In this document: positions 56,514-64,000 of the stretch, one piece after another
How positions within the stretch are numbered: the stretch's first letter is position 1
Layout of the letters: every line of letters starts with the position of its first letter
Assembly (NCBI GenBank): GCA_030147525.1
Contig: JASBVF010000012.1
Span: 1 to 64,000, forward strand
Length of the DNA: 64,000 nt
Reading direction: 5' to 3'
From: Bacteroidota bacterium
Lineage (GTDB): Bacteria > Bacteroidota > Bacteroidia > Chitinophagales > Saprospiraceae
The notes under the pieces: generated by a model
The model's database searches: none
Seen by the model: the letters and a program-made list of their open reading frames with translations, nothing else
Told to the model about the DNA's origin: nothing
Program-made: the position numbers and the translations under genes

Positions 56514-56583
56514 AAGCCACAACGAGCACCGAAACCTTTCTCACCGGAACTACTGGTGAAATCACTCCTGCTCGTTGTGGCTT
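56514..56583. repeat. 70-nt hairpin with a perfect 15-bp outer stem
   Basis: AAGCCACAACGAGCA (56514-56528) pairs exactly with TGCTCGTTGTGGCTT (56569-56583). The 40-nt loop holds a weaker inner stem (TCACC/GGTGA). No T-run follows, so it is not an ordinary terminator. It could be a small RNA, a processed mRNA hairpin or a short mobile repeat. Confidence 0.8.
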
Positions 56584-56651
56584 GCATCTTTGAAAACAGG
56601 AAGTTATCATTCAAAATGGCTTAGTGCTCATCTTTAAATTCAAAATCCAGT

Positions 56652-57716
56652 ATGAAAAAATTATTCAACATTTCATTTTTGTTTGTCGTATTGCCTTTTG
56701 CGGCTCAAACGCAGATTGTCATTAATTCAGCAGATATTTCACCCGTAGGTTACACAGCCATTCAGAGCCGGGATTCCCTTCCGGACGGCACGATTCAAGC
56801 CGGTGGCATGGGAGATCAGTCCTGGGATTTCAGCGCACTGAAAGACATGGACCAGGACACACTTACGGCACTGGCAGCATCGGAAACGCCCTACGCTTCC
56901 GAGCATCCGAGTGCAAATTTTGCGGTCAGGCGGGATACCAGCCTTTACATTTATTTTTCCAACAATACAGACGCCCTGGGCCTGCTTGGAATTTCCGGCA
57001 CTTTGAACTATCAGGGTTACCTCGTGGAGGGGAGCCTGAAGTTTTCACCTCCGCAATCCATCCTGAAATTCCCGGCAAGCCTGAACTCCGCTTACACCGA
57101 AACGGTGACGTCTTCCGTGCAGGTGCCGGGCAGCGTGATCGGTTCCACGTTTGACAGCCTGAGGTTGAGAACGCACACCACTCGTGATGTAAAATTTGAG
57201 GCATTTGGTGATCTGGTAACTCCTGCCGGCAGCTTCGAGACCCTACGGGCAACGGAAGTCGAGACCGGGGTTGACTCTGTGTACATTTATTCCAGCGGGT
57301 TCTGGTTTCCTCTTCAGGGTGTTAAAAAAGATACCGTTGTTTACTACAACTGGTGGACAAATCAGGGCGGGCTTGGCTTTCCCGTAGTTCAGATTGAAGC
57401 AAACACGGCGGGCAATATCAAAATTGTTTCCTGGCTGAAGGATGTTGTCAATTCATCCAAGGAAGTAGCGAACTTCCTCTCACTTTCGGTATTTCCAAAT
57501 CCGGCATCTACCTGGCTGACGGTCGAATTACCGGAGATTTTTGAAGGAAGCCTTGAGGTTTACGACATGAATGGCCAACTGAGTTTGACTAAAAAAATCC
57601 AGGGGCAAAAAGAAATTATCGACCTGCAAAGCCTGGCACAGGGCGCTCATGTGATTGTTTTAAAAAATAAAAAAGGTCAGTTGCAAGGCTTCCGGCGATT
57701 CGAAGTTTTGAAATAA
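56652..57716 (+). CDS. Secreted T9SS sorting-domain protein of unknown function
   Basis: The 354-residue product has a signal peptide (about 1-20). Its mature part (about 21-270) is beta-rich, with no catalytic motif recognised; GGMGDQSWDFSALKDMDQDT near residue 52 and VTPAGSFETLRATEVE near 195 are typical of a Bacteroidota secreted-protein family seen next to sorting domains. The C-terminal T9SS type A domain begins near 276 (LSVFPNPASTWLTVEL) and ends RRFEVLK. It follows the monooxygenase gene by 175 bp, separated by the 70-nt hairpin. Confidence 0.83.
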   Translation: MKKLFNISFLFVVLPFAAQTQIVINSADISPVGYTAIQSRDSLPDGTIQAGGMGDQSWDFSALKDMDQDTLTALAASETPYASEHPSANFAVRRDTSLYIYFSNNTDALGLLGISGTLNYQGYLVEGSLKFSPPQSILKFPASLNSAYTETVTSSVQVPGSVIGSTFDSLRLRTHTTRDVKFEAFGDLVTPAGSFETLRATEVETGVDSVYIYSSGFWFPLQGVKKDTVVYYNWWTNQGGLGFPVVQIEANTAGNIKIVSWLKDVVNSSKEVANFLSLSVFPNPASTWLTVELPEIFEGSLEVYDMNGQLSLTKKIQGQKEIIDLQSLAQGAHVIVLKNKKGQLQGFRRFEVLK

Positions 57717-57737
57717 AACTTACCGAAAGAAAAAAAT

Positions 57738-57769
57738 AAGCCCCAGTGGATTTTACTCCACCGGGGCTT
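57738..57769. terminator. Bidirectional terminator between the T9SS gene and giant B
   Basis: AAGCCCC-A-GTGGA (57738-57750) pairs with TCCAC-C-GGGGCTT (57757-57769), with one A/C mismatch and T-runs on both sides. It lies between convergent genes. Confidence 0.85.
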
Positions 57770-57803
57770 TTCACTTTAAAAAAATTATCAAGTCCAAGTA
57801 GCC

Positions 57804-60800
57804 TTACGGCAGTTTCTCTGTAAGCACAAAATTTGCCAGCATGAGCATGTTTTCCGGGGTGGAGAAAATAGCATTGACGAGCAGTTGCACCCGGTCATTA
57901 TTGGGTCCCTGGTAAATGCTCACCCCGTCCAGGTTCAGATCGGCGGCCTGGTAGCCCTCCAGCAGGTAATTGGCCAGCTGGTTGTTGTTTGAATCATTGA
58001 CCAGCACTTGCTGGAATAATTTCAGGATATCGTTGTTCGGTCCCTGGAATACAATTTTGCCATCGCCGTTGAAATCTCCGGGCCAGAGTATCATTTCCCC
58101 GTCTTTGAGGCGGCGGGCATTTTCGCCTCCGTACACCTCAAGGTTTGGATCGGAAAAATCAATGCTCGTAGGCGTTGGCGACAGCAGGTACGGATGTGCC
58201 GTCATCACTCCCAGGTGGTTTCTGTGGCGGATGGCCACATAAAATTCCCCGCTTGGGCAATCGTTAAAACGAACGTATGAGAGCCCGTCGACATCACGCA
58301 CATCGCCGTCTTTTTGAAGCAAGGCAGCTCTGGTTGCAACGATGCTGTCGGGTTTGTAAACTGACCGCAGTTCCACAAGTACCCAGTCCACCGGCGCATC
58401 CATGCCCGTAACGAACAGCATGCCGGGCTGTATTTTCTCCTTGATTCCGTTCGGCTGATATCCGCCACCGGTTCCGTTTTCACCAATGTGCTGAAGCGTT
58501 GGTAGCGCCGTGTAGGGTTCGCCTGTCGGTAATACAAATTTGTATCTCAGCTCATCCCTCATCAGTCCGGTCGTGTCGTTGCCCACCAGCGGCCCTAGCA
58601 GTTTCACACGAATGTTCAGCACCAAACCACGGCAGGCAGCACTCAACACCGGATCGCAGGGGTCACGAGGGTCGCTTTCACCGGCATCTTTCATGCCGTT
58701 GAAGTTCTGATCTTCGTCGCCATCGGATAGGAGGTCGCCATCGGTATCCGGGTTCAGCGGATCGGTCTCACCTGAGTCAAATTTCCCGTTCAGGTTTTGA
58801 TCTTCCACACCATCGGGAATGCCGTCACCGTCGGTGTCGGGGTTGTAGAGATCTGTCTCACCAGCGTCTCTTTTACCATTCCGGTTGATGTCTTCCAGCC
58901 TGTCGCTCAACAGATCGTTGTCAGAATCCGGGTCCAGAAAGTTCAAAATACCATCGCCGTCATCGTCAACATCCGGTATGCCATTGCCGGAGGCAAAAGC
59001 ACCGTCAGCTTGTGATCCCAGGTATGGCGTACTGTCTGCATCACCGCTGTCTTCCGGTCTTCCATCGATGGTAAACCCATCGTTTTCTGTTAAAATATTG
59101 GCCGAGGCCTGGGCTGTGTCGTCAAAACCGTTCCGGTCCTGGTCGATGAAGTTATCGATCACGCCGTCCCCGTTGACATCACGGGCTGCCATGCCCGATT
59201 CGTAAGTGTCTTTGATTTGATCGTTGTCGCTGTCGAGGTCCCGGTGGTTTGGCAGGTTGTCGAAATCAGCATCACCACCGATGAAAACTGTGCCGTTACC
59301 GTCACTGTCTTCCGCTCGCCCGTTGATCACAAAACCGTCGCCATCCGTCCTGATGAGCGGGTAAGTCACGTAAATATCGTGGAAACCATCCTGGTTGAGA
59401 TCGGTGAAACTACCGTTGAGTTCCAGCCGGCCATCGCCATCTGTATCGATACCCCCGGCTTCAATCAGGTCGGCAATGCCGTCATTGTCGCTTTCGCTGT
59501 CCAGAAAATCCGGAACCAGGTCGCCATCGGTGTCGGTAACGTCAGTAGCCAAACCACCGGCGTATTTTGACCCGGTAAAAACGATGAGCGGCCGTGTCGG
59601 ACCTTCAATGCCCGGAAGCTGATCCGAGTCCGGATCGTAGCGGTCATAAAAACCGTCGCCATCCGCATCGGGCATGGTCATGGGGTCGTTGAGCACCGGG
59701 TAGTCGATGATACCATTTCCGTCCGTATCCACCCCACCGGCTTCGATGAGGTCTGGAATGCCATCGTTGTCGCTGTCTCGGTCGAGGTAGTTGGGGATGC
59801 CGTCGCCATCCCGGTCATTGGTGGAAGAGAGCGGATTAAAAGTGACGGAACTCGCAACCCCCGGATTGGTGTCATTGCCATCAAAACCGTAAGCGAAACC
59901 ATCTCCGTCGTTATCCCAACCAGTATTTCCAACAAAATCAATGACCCCGTCACCGTTTGCGTCAATGCCGCCAATTTCAATCAGGTCAGGAATGCCGTCA
60001 TTGTCAGAATCTAAATCTTTTGAGTTCGGAATGCCGTCGCCGTCGAAGTCGTCTTCCGTTTCAATGGCATCCGGGATGCCGTCGTTGTCGTCGTCGAGAT
60101 CGAAATAATCAGCAACGCCATCGCCGTCAGTATCCAATTCCGGCGCTACGTAAATAGTTTGAACCTTAACGGTTGTATTACCGCAGTTATCCTGCACCGT
60201 CCACGTCCGGATGATATGTCCATCACAACCTGTGAGATTGGAAACGTTATCGGTGTAAACGGCATTGACGGCCGTTGCGCAATTGTCTGACTCATCGGTC
60301 ACATCGCCGGTTTTTGCCAGGTTATCTTTGTTGTCACTGCAAAGTATTGTCACATCTGCCGGCACCGTGAAAGTGGGCGGAATGGTATCGATGAGGGTGT
60401 AAGTCTGTACCAGTTGCGTAATATTTCCACAGTCATCTACCGTTTGCCAGGTGCGGGTGAAAGTGGTATCCGTTTGACAATTAAAACTGCTGCTACTTTC
60501 CGTCATAGTGAGCTGGATGGTTCCGTCGCAATTATCAATTGCCACGATTTCGGTACCGATTTTAAGCGGGGCCGGAATGGCATCGCAGCTCACGGTTTTA
60601 TCAAAAGGCAGACTGCCTTCCACCACCATGTATGCGACCGTTTCGAGGGCATGCATGCCGTCGAGGTAATCAAATTCATCCAGTTTCACTTCAAAACTTG
60701 TAGCAGTCACATTCAGCACACGGGCGGTCACCGGGTCGATTTCATTGTTGGAAACAGCACCCATGATGACGACCGGATTGTGATATCTGAATTTCAGGTT

Positions 60801-63800
60801 GATGGTTTGGGAAGCATGACCCAGGTTGACTTTCCCGATTTCGCCGATCAATTCTCCCGTCTTCGTCCGGATGTCGGTAGCGCCCTGGCAGGCAAAGTAT
60901 CCAACCGTTTCCAGGTTATGCGTCGTTTCCGGGTCGTTGGAGTTTTCCTCAGAAACCCAGATGTCAAGATTGGTCTGAGTAAGATTGTCAATTCGCACGT
61001 TGGCCGGGTCGCTGTCGTTGTTCGTCTGGAGGCAGGCGAAGAAATCCGGCTGACCAGGGAATATCTGCCCCAGCGTTTTATTGACCGGATTGCTGTTGAT
61101 CAGCCAGGTATTCACTTCGAAAGGCGTACTTCCTCCCTGCGCTCCTTTTTCCATGGCAATCCATGCGACTTTTTCAACAAGATGCTTACCATCATTGCCC
61201 TCTTCCTCTTGCAGGCGCACTTGAAATTGAGTGGTAGAAACGTTGCGCAGGCGAACTACTACTGCCGAAGCTTCATTTCTCGTGGTTACCTGGGTTAAAA
61301 TTACTGGCTGCGTGGCAAACTGTACCGGCAACGCTACCGTTTTCCAGTGTTCTGACACATTTTCCATCACACCCGCCACCATTCTTTTGCCATTTGGCAA
61401 AGTATAAATCCGGTAAATGTCAGGCGAAGTGAAATCCTGAACATTGATCGTTTGCTGGGCATTGGCAGTGTTGGTGCAATAATCCACACCATTCCAGATT
61501 CTTACCCGCTGATAGTTGTACAATGCACAGCTGTCAGAGCCCTTGGTCGTAAATTCATCCAGACCCAGTGAAACCATCTGGCAGTTTTCAACCACCTGAA
61601 CCGCTTCAGCGACCGGAATCTGGTCGTCGCAACTGATGGTAATATCCGCCGGAACGTTTACAATCGAAGGTGGCTGAGCATCCATCATATTGATGGTCAC
61701 CGTTGCAGTATCGCAGCAAACAGAGCCATTGTTGCAAACAACGTAGCGGAATGTTTCTGCTCCGCAAAACGTGGAGTTCGGGTTGTAAATAAATTCTCCG
61801 TCGGGATCAAAGTCAAGCGATCCGTTTGCCGGGAAAGTCAGTACGTTGAAGGCCGGATTCACAAGGTTCAAATCATTGTCGCTCACGTTGGCTGTATGCG
61901 GAAAACCCGGACAAACCGTAGCGTAAGTATCATCGCCGAGGTTAGGCTGCTGCACCAGCGTGGCGGCTACTTCATTTGAGTACACCCAATCAGCGCATGG
62001 CGTGCGGCGTGCCTTTCGCCGGTATTGTGTTGAAACAGCGATTACCGGCGGATCATATCCAGCGGAATTAGCGCCGGAAATATCCGTCCATGCATTCCAG
62101 CCGCCCGAACCGTTGCTGGTTCGCCTCTCCCATTGGTAGAGAGTCGTTCCGCCTGCCCCTCCCGAAGGATTGGAACCGGCCAGAATAGCGGATGGATTGT
62201 ACGTGCTGCAAAGCGTTTCACCACCAAGGATGGAGCCGCCGTTGGTAAAGTTTTTAACAATTAAAATAGTCGTATCGGACACACCGGTACAGTTGGCATC
62301 CTTCAGCGTCACGGCTATCGGAGCTATGCCACCGGTGGCAAAACTTACGCTGTGAGGCCCGGCTCCGGTCGCTGATGCAGGGGTGGCACTGTTTCCAAAA
62401 AACCAGCTAAAAGTCGGATTGCCACTGGTGGCTACTGCCTCTACCGTTACCAACTGACCGGCACAGGTTTCACTGGCCGAAAGGTAAATATCGGCAGCCG
62501 GTGGCGGGTCAGACAGAGCGACCACGCCGTAATTTTCCATGCAATCTCCACCTGAGTATCGAACCAGGATTTCATAAATGCCGGCACCCAGTGAGTTCAC
62601 TGTACTGCTGCTTCCCCAGTTCAAGCCGCCATCAACAGAGTATTCAACAGTAGTACCGACCGGATAACCGGCGTTGATCGTGATGCTTCCGTTGGTTGTA
62701 TTACACTGGTCCGGATCAACTTTGGTGACACTGTTGAACTGAATTTCGGGTCTGAAATTCAGCACCTTGCTGTCGGTTGCAGAGCAGCCATTGGCGGTAG
62801 TTGTCAGCGTTACGGTCGTGGTGGTTTCCGCTGCAGCGTTGGGCACATCGAATTGCACGAAGTGCGATCCCCGGCCCATTTTGGTGGCGGGATCAGCGTA
62901 CATTCCAAAATTCCAGTCGTAAGTGACGCCCGGACCTGCATCCACCGCATCAAATTCGTAGTCGGTCAGTTCGCACAGGTAGCCGCTCAGGCTGGAGGGC
63001 GAAGTCGAGATATTTGCTGTCGGGTACTGACGTACCTCCTTGGTGATTACGTTTGAATTTAACCAAACCGCACATGGCGTGCGGCGTGCCTTCCTGCGGT
63101 ATTTTGTGGTTTGTGAAATCACGCCCGGATTGTAATTCAGGCCGGTAGCCCCGGAAATTACGGTCCAGGTCGTACCGCCGTCGGTACTTTGCTCCCACTG
63201 GTACATCTGGTAGCCGTCGGTTCCGCCGCTTGCAGGCGAAAGACTTGTGATTTCTGCGGGGTCGTAACTTCCGCAAAACGATTCATCGGCGCTGAGCGAG
63301 CCTGCGCTCACGAAATTCACCGCCACCATTTTAATGATGATGTTGGAATAAATATAACTGGTGCAGGGCGATTTACGGGCACCCCGGCGATATTGTGTTG
63401 TCTGACTGATGATACCGGGATTGTAGTATTCCTGATTGGCATTCACGATGTCCATCCAGGTTGTGCCACCGTCAGTGCTTTGTTGCCATTGGTAAAAAAC
63501 CGTTCCGCTGCCCGTTCCGCCGCTTGGCGCCACCACGTTCAGAATGATGTCCGGATCGTAAATTCCGCAATTGTCCTGATCGCCGACAATGATGCCGGGG
63601 TCAGAGAAATTGGTCAGCACGGTTTTAACGACGGCATTTGAATAAATAAAACTACCACAGCGGGCACGCCGGGCGCCTCTCCGGTAGCGGGTTGTCAGTG
63701 AAATGCTTCCCGGATCTAAAGTTGCGCCGGTTGCACCGGAAATATCCGTCCAGGTCACGCCGCCATCTATGCTTTCCTGCCATTGGTATTCGAGCGCACC

Positions 63801-64000
63801 GCCACCGCCGGCAGGGGCTGTCGCTTCGCTCAAAGGAGCGGGATCAAAGCCATTGCAGCCAGTTTCGGCGCCGACAATGGTGCCGGCACTTGTCAAATTG
63901 TGACAAACGCTCACCAGGTAGTCTTCCACCTCGCCATTTTCAACGATGCCGGTGTAGGCTGTTTCAGGTGAAAACGGGCGTTCGGAAAACAACCGGGCAC
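57804..64000 (-). CDS. Giant multidomain secreted protein B (5' end beyond window)
   Basis: The frame stays open to the right edge, so the N-terminus is missing; more than 2060 residues are visible. It begins inside a GEVED-type domain (NGEVEDYLVSV). Three 'ARR-PC' repeats follow (63905 down to 63030), then a PKD-like part, a fourth such repeat (about 62255-61965), H-lectin-like modules (about 61430-60600) and HYR-like modules. Thrombospondin type 3 repeats (about 60140-58640) precede a C-terminal module with two dockerin-like motifs (GDFNGDGKIVFQG and ADLNLDGVSIYQG), ending TEKLP. The order matches giant A from its repeats onward. It is probably secreted and surface-bound. Confidence 0.87.
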   Translation of the reverse strand, partial: ARLFSERPFSPETAYTGIVENGEVEDYLVSVCHNLTSAGTIVGAETGCNGFDPAPLSEATAPAGGGGALEYQWQESIDGGVTWTDISGATGATLDPGSISLTTRYRRGARRARCGSFIYSNAVVKTVLTNFSDPGIIVGDQDNCGIYDPDIILNVVAPSGGTGSGTVFYQWQQSTDGGTTWMDIVNANQEYYNPGIISQTTQYRRGARKSPCTSYIYSNIIIKMVAVNFVSAGSLSADESFCGSYDPAEITSLSPASGGTDGYQMYQWEQSTDGGTTWTVISGATGLNYNPGVISQTTKYRRKARRTPCAVWLNSNVITKEVRQYPTANISTSPSSLSGYLCELTDYEFDAVDAGPGVTYDWNFGMYADPATKMGRGSHFVQFDVPNAAAETTTTVTLTTTANGCSATDSKVLNFRPEIQFNSVTKVDPDQCNTTNGSITINAGYPVGTTVEYSVDGGLNWGSSSTVNSLGAGIYEILVRYSGGDCMENYGVVALSDPPPAADIYLSASETCAGQLVTVEAVATSGNPTFSWFFGNSATPASATGAGPHSVSFATGGIAPIAVTLKDANCTGVSDTTILIVKNFTNGGSILGGETLCSTYNPSAILAGSNPSGGAGGTTLYQWERRTSNGSGGWNAWTDISGANSAGYDPPVIAVSTQYRRKARRTPCADWVYSNEVAATLVQQPNLGDDTYATVCPGFPHTANVSDNDLNLVNPAFNVLTFPANGSLDFDPDGEFIYNPNSTFCGAETFRYVVCNNGSVCCDTATVTINMMDAQPPSIVNVPADITISCDDQIPVAEAVQVVENCQMVSLGLDEFTTKGSDSCALYNYQRVRIWNGVDYCTNTANAQQTINVQDFTSPDIYRIYTLPNGKRMVAGVMENVSEHWKTVALPVQFATQPVILTQVTTRNEASAVVVRLRNVSTTQFQVRLQEEEGNDGKHLVEKVAWIAMEKGAQGGSTPFEVNTWLINSNPVNKTLGQIFPGQPDFFACLQTNNDSDPANVRIDNLTQTNLDIWVSEENSNDPETTHNLETVGYFACQGATDIRTKTGELIGEIGKVNLGHASQTINLKFRYHNPVVIMGAVSNNEIDPVTARVLNVTATSFEVKLDEFDYLDGMHALETVAYMVVEGSLPFDKTVSCDAIPAPLKIGTEIVAIDNCDGTIQLTMTESSSSFNCQTDTTFTRTWQTVDDCGNITQLVQTYTLIDTIPPTFTVPADVTILCSDNKDNLAKTGDVTDESDNCATAVNAVYTDNVSNLTGCDGHIIRTWTVQDNCGNTTVKVQTIYVAPELDTDGDGVADYFDLDDDNDGIPDAIETEDDFDGDGIPNSKDLDSDNDGIPDLIEIGGIDANGDGVIDFVGNTGWDNDGDGFAYGFDGNDTNPGVASSVTFNPLSSTNDRDGDGIPNYLDRDSDNDGIPDLIEAGGVDTDGNGIIDYPVLNDPMTMPDADGDGFYDRYDPDSDQLPGIEGPTRPLIVFTGSKYAGGLATDVTDTDGDLVPDFLDSESDNDGIADLIEAGGIDTDGDGRLELNGSFTDLNQDGFHDIYVTYPLIRTDGDGFVINGRAEDSDGNGTVFIGGDADFDNLPNHRDLDSDNDQIKDTYESGMAARDVNGDGVIDNFIDQDRNGFDDTAQASANILTENDGFTIDGRPEDSGDADSTPYLGSQADGAFASGNGIPDVDDDGDGILNFLDPDSDNDLLSDRLEDINRNGKRDAGETDLYNPDTDGDGIPDGVEDQNLNGKFDSGETDPLNPDTDGDLLSDGDEDQNFNGMKDAGESDPRDPCDPVLSAACRGLVLNIRVKLLGPLVGNDTTGLMRDELRYKFVLPTGEPYTALPTLQHIGENGTGGGYQPNGIKEKIQPGMLFVTGMDAPVDWVLVELRSVYKPDSIVATRAALLQKDGDVRDVDGLSYVRFNDCPSGEFYVAIRHRNHLGVMTAHPYLLSPTPTSIDFSDPNLEVYGGENARRLKDGEMILWPGDFNGDGKIVFQGPNNDILKLFQQVLVNDSNNNQLANYLLEGYQAADLNLDGVSIYQGPNNDRVQLLVNAIFSTPENMLMLANFVLTEKLP
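58640..60140 (-). repeat. Thrombospondin type 3 repeats in giant protein B
   Basis: About 500 residues of DxDxDGxxD units (for example FDLDDDNDGIPD and DLDSDNDGIPDL) match the calcium-binding array of giant A in position and spacing. Confidence 0.88.
63030..63905 (-). repeat. Three tandem 'ARR-PC' repeats in giant protein B
   Basis: Three units show the same signature as in giant A: an early Cys (CG-x-YDP), a YQWQ/YQWE-x-STDGGxTW centre and a late YRRxARxxPC or close variant. They lie directly after the GEVED-type domain. Confidence 0.85.

Noticed and set aside
60414-61298. 294-codon plus-strand frame opposite giant B
   Set aside because: It is antisense to the H-lectin-like part of giant B, which has clear domain structure; the product has no family resemblance.

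Overview
The window looks like a chromosomal segment of a Bacteroidota bacterium, most likely from the Saprospiria. Four secreted proteins end in type IX secretion (T9SS) sorting domains. The primary sigma factor is the short Bacteroidota form (288 residues). Several genes have a TAnnTTTG-type -7 box and no Shine-Dalgarno sequence. The gene families (DUF4252, DUF547, MiaE, class III cyclase with TPRs, GEVED and thrombospondin type 3 giants) are typical of that phylum. The lineage is inferred from gene content only. No rRNA, tRNA, CRISPR array, insertion sequence or prophage was recognised.

Layout: 1-2.7 kb has the start of an LptF/LptG permease (leftward) and an ECF sigma / membrane anti-sigma / two DUF4252 cluster. 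2.7-10.1 kb has class II aldolase, a methylmalonyl-CoA mutase-like barrel protein, a PAS histidine kinase, ahcY, a LOG-family hydrolase and a frameshifted Uma2 nuclease gene. 10.2-17.2 kb has miaE, an agmatinase-family enzyme, PAP2 and DUF547 proteins, a glycosyltransferase, a BamA-like outer-membrane protein, an NAD(P)H-hydrate epimerase and a ZIP transporter. 17.4-24.5 kb is an outer-membrane and secretion block: a TonB-dependent receptor, a secreted alpha/beta-hydrolase relative without its nucleophile, and a T9SS M28 peptidase. 24.7-43.3 kb is mainly housekeeping: ruvB, icd, an adenylate cyclase, GDPD, a PorE/OmpA-like protein, ndk, nrnA, an FKBP lipoprotein, prfB with an intact programmed frameshift, lysC, rpsU and rpoD.

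44.0-64.0 kb is dominated by two giant secreted paralogues (3150 residues, and more than 2060 residues running off the right edge) that point toward each other. Between them lie an arginyltransferase-like gene, a secreted cytochrome c/copper monooxygenase and a T9SS protein. The giants share their C-terminal architecture in the same order: a Cys-paired 'RR-ARR-PC' repeat, PKD-like modules, H-lectin-like modules, thrombospondin type 3 calcium repeats, and a terminal module ending in two dockerin-like DxNxDG motifs. Their N-terminal parts differ.

The least explained signal lies between genes. At least six intergenic sites carry short tandem units, usually 8 nt and once 10 nt. Often a second, inverted array follows and makes a long quasi-palindrome. 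The arrays sit in the leaders or 3' flanks of miaE, icd, ndk, a lipoprotein gene and others. Each site has its own unit sequence, yet the two arms at a site resemble each other. A separate 21-bp minisatellite lies downstream of the adenylate cyclase gene.
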